From: Variovorax paradoxus
GTDB taxonomy: Bacteria > Pseudomonadota > Gammaproteobacteria > Burkholderiales > Burkholderiaceae_C
Length of the DNA stretch: 64,000 nucleotides
NCBI RefSeq assembly: GCF_009755665.1
Contig: NZ_CP046622.1
Coordinates: 5,273,001 to 5,337,000 of the forward strand
Direction: 5' to 3'
The stretch's first letter is position 1. The number at the start of each line of letters is the position of its first letter. Of the stretch, positions 58,712 to 64,000 are shown in pieces. Below the pieces are notes generated by a model. The model was not told the DNA's origin, did no database searches, and was given only the letters and a program-made list of their open reading frames with translations. A program made the position numbers and the translations under genes.

Positions 58712-59101
58712 CTATTTCGCGGCAGCCGGCGCCTTGACGGCCAGCGGCGTGGTGTAGGGCTCGATGCGCAGCAGCTCGCTCTTGAAGACGGCCACCTGGC
58801 GCAGCGGCGCCTGAATGAGCGCGCCGCCCGCGTCCTTCTGCGATGCGTATTGCCACAGCGTGAGCTGCCCCTTGGCCGCGAGCAGCTCGGCCAGGCGCTG
58901 CACGCCGGGGCCTGAACCCGCGCCGAGCTGCGCCACCTCCACCCCGACGATGATTTCGTCTTTCGGCGAGACCAGCTTGAAGAGCTGGATCGGCGCCGGC
59001 GCTTGGGCGCGGGCGGGCCGCACGGCGGCTGCCAGGGGAAGAAGTGCCAGGGCGGCCAGGCCGCTCAGCGCGCGGCGACGGTAGGAAATGTTCATGGGCA
59101 T
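58712..59101 (-). CDS. Small exported protein of unknown function
   Basis: A 129-residue protein with a signal peptide starting YRRRALSGLAALALLPLAAA (possibly Tat-like) and ending near ARAQ. The mature part is about 95 residues (LVSPKDEIIVGVEVAQLG, LTLWQYASQKDAGGALIQAP) with no recognised domain. ATG codons at 59101 and 59095 are both possible. Convergent with tgt. Confidence 0.7.
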   Translation of the reverse strand: MPMNISYRRRALSGLAALALLPLAAAVRPARAQAPAPIQLFKLVSPKDEIIVGVEVAQLGAGSGPGVQRLAELLAAKGQLTLWQYASQKDAGGALIQAPLRQVAVFKSELLRIEPYTTPLAVKAPAAAK

Positions 59102-59221
59102 CGAGCCTACCCACGCAGGCGCCCGCTGCCCACATGCCGGAAGCCATACGCCACGTACACCGGAGGTACGCAGGAGTAGACCGGGTTCGCCTGGAGATGT
59201 ACATCCGCTACGCTAAACGCC

Positions 59222-60010
59222 ATGACCACCGCTTCTTCATCACCACCTACCGCATACACCGCCCGCTATCCCTCGCTGGCCGGCCGCACCGTATTCATCT
59301 CCGGCGGCGCCACCGGCATCGGCGAAGCGCTGGTGCGGGCCTTCCACAAGCAAGGCGCGAAGGTCGGTTTCTGCGATCTCGATGCCGCAGCGGGCCGTGC
59401 GCTCGCGGGCCAGCTCCAGGGCGGCCACCCGGTGCTGTTCTGCGAATGCGACGTGACCGACACCGCAGCACTTGCCGCCGCCATTGCCGCGGTGCGCGCG
59501 CAATTCGGCCCCGTCGGCGTGCTGCTGAACAACGCGGCCAACGACCGCCGGCATGAAATGGCCGACGTGACCAGCGAAGATTTCGACCGGCTCGTGGCCG
59601 TCAACTTCAAGCATCAGTTCTTCGCCGCACAGGCCGTGGCCGACGACATGCGCGCGCTGGGCGGCGGCTCGATCATCAACTTCGGCTCGATCAGCTGGAT
59701 GATCAAGGGCCGGGGCTACCCCGTCTACCAGGCCTGCAAGGCCGCGGCACGCGGGCTCACGCGGTCGCTCGCGCGAGACCTGGGCAAAGAGAACATCCGC
59801 GTCAATTCGATCGTGCCGGGATGGGTCATGACCGAACGGCAGATCAAGCTGTGGGTCAAGCCCGAGTCCGGCGCAGAGATCGATGCCGCGCAGTGCCTGC
59901 CGGGCCGCGTAATGGCCGAGGACATTGCCGCCATGGCGCTGTTCCTGGCCGCCGACGATTCGAGGATGTGCACCGCGCAAGATTTCGTGGTGGACGCCGG
60001 CTGGACCTGA
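59222..60010 (+). CDS. SDR family oxidoreductase, sugar 1-dehydrogenase-like
   Basis: A 262-residue NAD(P)-dependent SDR. SGGATGIGEALVRAFHKQGA is the cofactor site, LLNNAANDRRHE is at the substrate cleft, and catalytic Ser lies in INFGSISW with Tyr-x3-Lys in YPVYQACKAA. The C-terminal PGWVMTERQIKLWVKP and SRMCTAQDFVVDAGW resemble bacterial D-xylose/L-arabinose/D-galactose 1-dehydrogenases, which begin oxidative sugar pathways. Monocistronic, with a strong terminator downstream. Confidence 0.87.
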   Translation: MTTASSSPPTAYTARYPSLAGRTVFISGGATGIGEALVRAFHKQGAKVGFCDLDAAAGRALAGQLQGGHPVLFCECDVTDTAALAAAIAAVRAQFGPVGVLLNNAANDRRHEMADVTSEDFDRLVAVNFKHQFFAAQAVADDMRALGGGSIINFGSISWMIKGRGYPVYQACKAAARGLTRSLARDLGKENIRVNSIVPGWVMTERQIKLWVKPESGAEIDAAQCLPGRVMAEDIAAMALFLAADDSRMCTAQDFVVDAGWT

Positions 60011-60013
60011 AGC

Positions 60014-60041
60014 AAAAAAGCCCGGCATGCCGGGCTTTTTT
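60014..60041. terminator. Bidirectional intrinsic terminator
   Basis: Perfect 28-nt palindrome AAAAAAGCCCGGCA / TGCCGGGCTTTTTT between the convergent SDR and DUF3597 genes. Confidence 0.93.
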
Positions 60042-60061
60042 GCGGATCGAGGGCGAACCGA

Positions 60062-60442
60062 TCAGTCGCGCAACTCGGCCGGCACCTTGCCGCCGTTGGC
60101 GGCCAGCTTGGTCATGACCTGGCGGTGCAGCCAGATGTTCATCTTGGCGCTGTCGCTGGTGTCCGCACCGTAGCTGAGCTCGGCCGCGAGCTGCTTGCGC
60201 GCGTCGAGGCTGCTGTCCAGACCCAGCAGCTTCATCAGGTCGACGATGGAAGTGCGCCAGTTCAGACTGCTTGCGCCGGGCATGCCGTCGAGCAGGGCCT
60301 CGACGTCCACCACCGTGATTGCCGGCGGCGGTGCCGCGGCGGCAGGTGCGCCTGCGGGCGCCGGCGCTGCCGGAGCAGCAGGGGCGGTGGCGGCGTTCGC
60401 GGAGGGGAAGATCTTGGAAAGAATGCTGCCGAAAATGCTCAT
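60062..60442 (-). CDS. DUF3597 domain-containing protein
   Basis: A 126-residue protein: MSIFGSILSKIFPSANA, a Pro/Ala linker (about 18-42), then the DUF3597 domain (VVDVEALLDGMPGASSLNWR, SIVDLMKLLGLDSSLDARKQ, MNIWLHRQVMTKLAANGG). No signal peptide by ordinary criteria. The domain is often linked to LysM-type envelope proteins; function unknown. First of the envelope-type minus-strand gene set when read from the left. Confidence 0.88.
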   Translation of the reverse strand: MSIFGSILSKIFPSANAATAPAAPAAPAPAGAPAAAAPPPAITVVDVEALLDGMPGASSLNWRTSIVDLMKLLGLDSSLDARKQLAAELSYGADTSDSAKMNIWLHRQVMTKLAANGGKVPAELRD

Positions 60443-60532
60443 GCGTGTGCTCCGTCAATGTTGAGAACTGAAAACCTGCGGCAACAGTTGTGTCGCAGCC
60501 GGACGTTGTAGCACGGCCCTGCGGGGCTCCCG

Positions 60533-61642
60533 CTACACCGCAGGCTGAACCGGCCCGCCGGATGTGAACGAATTCGCAGACTCCGCGGCCGATGCGAGCG
60601 GCACCCGTGCCGCGGCGGAAGTACCGCAGGCATGGCAGAACTTCGAGAACGCGCTCTTGCGGGTTTCGCACTGGCCGCAATGGTCGAACAGGCCAATGCC
60701 GCAATGCGGGCAAAAATCGATCTCGTTGTTTTTCAGGTCCACCGGCCGTTCGCAGCCGGGGCACACGTTCTTGCCGAGCCGTGTGAGTGCGGTGTCGTAG
60801 CTGAGCTCTTCGCGCCGCACCTGGTCGGGCTGCTGCTCGGCCAGCTTCTGACGGGCAAGGTAGCGGTTCAACGCGACGATGGCGTAGCGCCCCACGAGCA
60901 CCGTGACCAGAATGCCCACCACGTAGCGCACGTAGCCGCCGTAGCTCGGCATGTAGGGCACCAGCTCGACGAAGAAAGCAAACAGCGCAAAAAAGATGAA
61001 GCCCCAGACAAAGGGCCAATAAGTGCCCTTGCGCTTCTTCACGAACAGCCAGCCCGCCACCGCCAGCAGGGGCAGCGTGAGCGCAAGCCTGTAGCCGAAC
61101 ACGCGCAGTTCCACGCGGCGGTACTCGGCGTCCAGCTTGTCCTGGGCGTCGCGCTCCAGCACCGCGAGCGATTCGCGGGCACGCTGCTCGCCCTGCCGCG
61201 CGTCGATCACGATCTGGTGCTGCGCATCCACCTTGCGCTGCACGGCGTCTTCCTTGTTCTTGAGCGCGTCGAGCGCCTTGGTGCGCGCGATGAGCTCCGG
61301 GTCCTGGTCGGGCTGCGCGGTGGCACGCCGGGTGGCAATCCAGTTGCCGAAGGTTTCGCGTGCGTTGGCGCTGGCCTGCTGCGCGGCACTGAGCTGCAGG
61401 CTGATCTGCTCTAGCTCCCGCGACGCGGCCAGTTCGGTCTTTTCCGCCGCCTTGATCGTCTCGCGCAACGGCGCTGCCGCGGCGCGGTCGATGAAGTCGT
61501 CGAGTTCGAGCGCCCGCTCGACCCGCGGCAGGTCGCCCACGACAGTGCCGCCAAGCCCGATCAGGAAACTCGCGAACACCAGGGCCACCAGCCACAGGCC
61601 GCGGCGAAACCACTTCTCGGACAGACGCAATGACTTGCTCAT
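60533..61642 (-). CDS. Membrane protein with coiled coil and C-terminal double zinc ribbon
   Basis: A 369-residue protein. One membrane helix (about 14-36) and a long, heptad-rich coiled-coil segment (about 60-180, presumably periplasmic) precede three further helices (about 183-262) and a cytoplasmic tail with four CxxC motifs (294-297, 311-314, 322-325, 336-339), i.e. two zinc ribbons. No enzymatic motif. The ribosome-binding region AGAGGAAAAAGAG precedes ATG 61642. It may sense or assemble envelope components; function unknown. Confidence 0.75.
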   Translation of the reverse strand: MSKSLRLSEKWFRRGLWLVALVFASFLIGLGGTVVGDLPRVERALELDDFIDRAAAAPLRETIKAAEKTELAASRELEQISLQLSAAQQASANARETFGNWIATRRATAQPDQDPELIARTKALDALKNKEDAVQRKVDAQHQIVIDARQGEQRARESLAVLERDAQDKLDAEYRRVELRVFGYRLALTLPLLAVAGWLFVKKRKGTYWPFVWGFIFFALFAFFVELVPYMPSYGGYVRYVVGILVTVLVGRYAIVALNRYLARQKLAEQQPDQVRREELSYDTALTRLGKNVCPGCERPVDLKNNEIDFCPHCGIGLFDHCGQCETRKSAFSKFCHACGTSAAARVPLASAAESANSFTSGGPVQPAV

Positions 61643-61692
61643 TTCTCTTTTTCCTCTTTTTTTCTTCTGAAGCGCGCACGCTCCCGTTGCAA

Positions 61693-62496
61693 CTACAGCT
61701 TGAAAGCCACCGGCGCCGCACCCAGCCCCGCGCGCGGCAGCCATGCGAACACCGAATCGACCGTGACCGTTTCGATGCGGTCCGCAAACCGCTTGTCGTT
61801 CGGATGATCATCGAAGGCCACGTTGGCCGACCCGACGCGGCCGCCCAGGCGAGTGAGCGGACCGAGCCGCAGTGTCGTCGGTTCGTAGCCTTTGAACTGC
61901 ATCCACGCCTGCGCCTGCCCGCGGCTGCCGATGGTGGCCGGCTCCATGGCCGCGGCCAGCGTCTCGACGGCCCACTGGTTCGACTGCTGGTACTTCTGCC
62001 CCCAGACGTAGCTCACGATGCTGTAGGGCGCCACGTTCAGCCGCACGATGCGGGGCGGCGGCTCTTGCAGCGCGGCCAGCAACTGCGCCTGCACCTGCGG
62101 AGTCGGCACCACCCAGGCCGCCTCGTAGCGCCAGAGGTCGTCAAGAAAGAACTCGCCAAGCCCCTGCCGGTAGACCGCGGCCACGGCCGTGCCGCACTGG
62201 TTGAGCTTGTGCACCACGCGCCACGGGCCTTGCTCGGTCTTGTAGGCGATGCCCAGGTGCGAATAGCGTAGGCCGTACTTGCCCAGATCTTGCCCGGCCC
62301 GGGCCAGCAGCACGACTCGGGCGCCGCTCGCATCCAGCTGCTCCGAGGTGCGCTCGGCCAACTGCATGCCCTTGACGATCAACTCGGCGGTCGGCTTGGC
62401 CTGCTCGCAGGAACGGCCGGCCTGCGCTTGCAGCGGCAGGGCCGTTGCAAGCGCCAGGAGCGCCGGAAAGAGCGCCTGGACGAGAGCGCGTTTCAT
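61693..62496 (-). CDS. DUF2145 domain-containing exported protein
   Basis: A 267-residue secreted protein (signal peptide to about 26, LQAQAG). GRSCEQAK with Cys30 and LRYSHLGIAY with His80 suggest a papain/NlpC-like Cys-His pair, as proposed for DUF2145 (by eye only). KLNQCGTAVAAVYRQGLGEF and NQWAVETLAAAM are family blocks. It overlaps the upstream small exported gene by ATGA, so the two are coupled. Confidence 0.85.
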   Translation of the reverse strand: MKRALVQALFPALLALATALPLQAQAGRSCEQAKPTAELIVKGMQLAERTSEQLDASGARVVLLARAGQDLGKYGLRYSHLGIAYKTEQGPWRVVHKLNQCGTAVAAVYRQGLGEFFLDDLWRYEAAWVVPTPQVQAQLLAALQEPPPRIVRLNVAPYSIVSYVWGQKYQQSNQWAVETLAAAMEPATIGSRGQAQAWMQFKGYEPTTLRLGPLTRLGGRVGSANVAFDDHPNDKRFADRIETVTVDSVFAWLPRAGLGAAPVAFKL

Positions 62497-62960
62497 GACA
62501 GCCTCTCGTTGTGCAACAGCGCGCGGCCGATGGCGTTGGGCACAAAGGCCAGCACCTCGCCCGCAGCCGACAACACGATGCCGGTGCCGATCACGCTGAC
62601 CAGCACGCCCGTGCCGACCGAGGCGGACACGCCGTTCGCGGCGCGGCCCATGACCTTGACGCTGGCGCGCGCGCCATCCGAAGCGCGCTCCAGCACATAG
62701 ACGGTGCCGTCGGCCGAAGCCTCGACCGCCACCACGGTGAGCACCGAGCCGCCCACCGAGAGCGCGGCCGGCACCGCGACTACCGCCGTGGCGGAAGCTC
62801 CCACGGCGGATGCGGCTCCCACCACCGACGCCACCGGCAGCAGCGAGAGCGCGGCCGAGGCCTCGGAAGCGTGGTTCTGGGCCTGGGCATGAAGGGGAAG
62901 CGCGGCGCCGGCGAACGCGGTGCAGGCAGCGACAAGAAGAGCAGCAATCGACTTTTTCAT
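62493..62960 (-). CDS. Small exported hydrophobic Ala/Val/Gly-rich protein
   Basis: A 155-residue protein with a signal peptide (LLVAACTAFAGAALPLHAQ) and two hydrophobic stretches (about 40-80 and 115-135) that may be membrane-embedded. The only polar core is VEASADGTVYVLERASDGAR. No known domain. Coupled by ATGA overlap to the DUF2145 gene downstream and 53 nt from the YiaA/B gene upstream, on one probable transcript. Confidence 0.75.
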   Translation of the reverse strand: MKKSIAALLVAACTAFAGAALPLHAQAQNHASEASAALSLLPVASVVGAASAVGASATAVVAVPAALSVGGSVLTVVAVEASADGTVYVLERASDGARASVKVMGRAANGVSASVGTGVLVSVIGTGIVLSAAGEVLAFVPNAIGRALLHNERLS

Positions 62961-63013
62961 GACGGTCTTTCGTTGGTTGAGGCGTAGGTCAAAGCAAGGC
63001 GAGAGAGCGGCGC

Positions 63014-63517
63014 TCATTCGGCCGAGCCGACGGCGGCCGCTTCCTGGCGGGCGGCACGGCGGCCTTGCAGGCGCGCTTCGACAAGGTCGGCTTCGTGGCG
63101 GTCGCGCAGCGTCTTGGCCAGCGTAAAGGCCGAGCTGATCAGGAACAGCCAGCTCACGCCCAGGAAGGCCTTGTAGGCATCGTTGATCTCCATGCGCACC
63201 AGGCCCCAGCCGGTCAGGCCCATGGCCGTGAAGAAGCTGCCCCAGACCACCAGGCGCCACATCGGCACGTCGCGGCTTGCGCTGCCGCCGGCGTCCGCGT
63301 GCTGGTTGTCGCGGATGAACTTGGCGAGCATGAAGGCGGTGCTCAGGCAGAACACATAGCCCATCACCATGAACGCACGGTCCAGCGCCTCGCCCGGCAG
63401 CCAGCTCAAGCCGGTGGCGCACAGGAACACGGCGACTGCGAAAGAGGCCCAGACCTGCAGCTGCCAGGCCCGCGTATCGCGCTGGATCGAAACGGTGGAG
63501 GATGAGATGGTTTGCAT
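63014..63517 (-). CDS. YiaA/YiaB family inner membrane protein
   Basis: A 167-residue four-helix protein made of two YiaAB repeats (about 17-70 and 86-138), each with a W-x-x-VWASF / VVWGSF opening and an AFMLAKFIRD / AFTLAKTLRD closing motif. A basic C-terminal tail is unusual for the family. ATG 63517 was chosen: the upstream frame is Arg-rich. The function of YiaA/B is unknown (envelope stress is suspected). Confidence 0.85.
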   Translation of the reverse strand: MQTISSSTVSIQRDTRAWQLQVWASFAVAVFLCATGLSWLPGEALDRAFMVMGYVFCLSTAFMLAKFIRDNQHADAGGSASRDVPMWRLVVWGSFFTAMGLTGWGLVRMEINDAYKAFLGVSWLFLISSAFTLAKTLRDRHEADLVEARLQGRRAARQEAAAVGSAE

Positions 63518-63672
63518 GAATGCCTCGCGGCGTAGTGAAGGTGGGCGAATGATGGTTCGCCCCCGCTCCGCGAGGATCAAATGCTTCGACCAGTTCTGGT
63601 TTGAGCCGCTACTGGTATCCCGGAAAGATACTTTTCGGCGCCTTTCGCGCCGGCGAGCCGTGCCTCCGGGCG

Positions 63673-64000
63673 TCAGGCTGCCAGCAATCCGCTCACGCGC
63701 TGCTGCAGCGCCTCGGGCTGCACTTCGAGCGGCGGCACCGCGGGGCCGACGTTCAGCCCCACGCGGCTGAAGAAGCCGCGGCGAAACGGTTTGGCCATGG
63801 CCACGTTCTGGCCGCCGCGCAATTCGATGCGGCTGAAGTACGAGCCCCAGAGGTTGGTCAGCGCCATGGGAATCACCGGCGGCTCGATGCCTTCGGCGCG
63901 CGCGCTTTCGATGATCTTCATCACGCCACCCTTGAACGGCTGCAGCTGGCCGTCGCGGGTGATGGCGCCTTCGGGAAAGATCGCCAGCAGGTCGCCCTCG
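63673..64000 (-). CDS. PlsC-type 1-acyl-glycerol-3-phosphate acyltransferase domain, truncated by window edge
   Basis: The open frame runs off the right edge of the window. The visible 108 C-terminal residues contain the acyltransferase block III (LLAIFPEGAITRDGQLQPF), then KGGVMKIIESARAEGIEPPV and IPMALTNLWGS. The enzyme is a lysophospholipid acyltransferase, possibly the tail of a longer MFS-acyltransferase fusion; only the missing part would tell. Confidence 0.85.
   Translation of the reverse strand, partial: EGDLLAIFPEGAITRDGQLQPFKGGVMKIIESARAEGIEPPVIPMALTNLWGSYFSRIELRGGQNVAMAKPFRRGFFSRVGLNVGPAVPPLEVQPEALQQRVSGLLAA

Overview
The window is GC-rich DNA with short intergenic gaps and long antisense open frames. 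It looks like the chromosome of a betaproteobacterium of the Comamonadaceae, most probably Variovorax or a close relative. The reasons are the spc/alpha ribosomal gene order ending in rpoA-rplQ, the queA/recG/oxyR/ubiA neighbourhood, several Bug/Tct solute receptors and transporters, PQQ dehydrogenases, and Comamonadaceae-style palindromic intergenic repeats. The genus call is inference from protein style; no search was possible.

Layout. 1-5.8 kb: the end of a LivF-type ABC ATPase, a 59-bp inverted repeat, a PaaK-like CoA ligase, a membrane protein, and two divergent citrate-synthase-like genes, one carrying an N-terminal DNA-binding domain. 5.9-9 kb: a DJ-1/PfpI protein, an M48 protease fused to a pilin-like tail, and a Bug receptor. 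9-15 kb: a PQQ alcohol dehydrogenase with a cytochrome c tail, a GAF-Fis regulator and a membrane PQQ glucose dehydrogenase. 15-19.6 kb: a xylose-type ABC importer with a ROK repressor and a perfect 9-bp inverted-repeat operator. 19.8-27.2 kb: a VOC protein, an orphan amino-acid receptor, LysR regulators, an orphan E1 alpha/beta dehydrogenase pair, an SDR and a second Bug receptor. 27.2-29 kb: a palindromic repeat, DUF1840 and cyclopropane fatty acid synthase.

29-36 kb: a six-gene operon that matches aerobic CoA-dependent 2-aminobenzoate (anthranilate) breakdown. It encodes a fused FAD-monooxygenase/old-yellow-enzyme, a MarR regulator, an enoyl-CoA-hydratase-like protein, an acyl-CoA dehydrogenase, an aryl-CoA ligase and a RidA-like protein. 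By hand alignment the crotonase and RidA members lack the canonical catalytic residues of their families.

36-45 kb: initiator tRNA and the complete spc plus alpha ribosomal operons on the minus strand (rplN to rplQ, with secY, rpmJ and rpoA). A near-consensus promoter lies in front of rplN, and terminator-like hairpins sit between rpsK/rpsD and between rpsD/rpoA.

45-58.7 kb: a phytase-like esterase lipoprotein, proC, ubiA, dps, oxyR, a tctA-tctB-marR island, recG, queA, a PQQ-type sugar dehydrogenase translationally coupled between queA and tgt, then tgt. 58.7-64 kb: a small exported protein, a sugar-1-dehydrogenase-like SDR, and a minus-strand set of poorly characterised envelope proteins (DUF3597, a double zinc-ribbon membrane protein, DUF2145, a small exported protein, YiaA/B), ending in a truncated PlsC-type acyltransferase.

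Taken together the window mixes core translation and stress genes with a large accessory capacity for sugars, organic acids and aromatic acids. No CRISPR array, prophage, transposase or integrase was seen.
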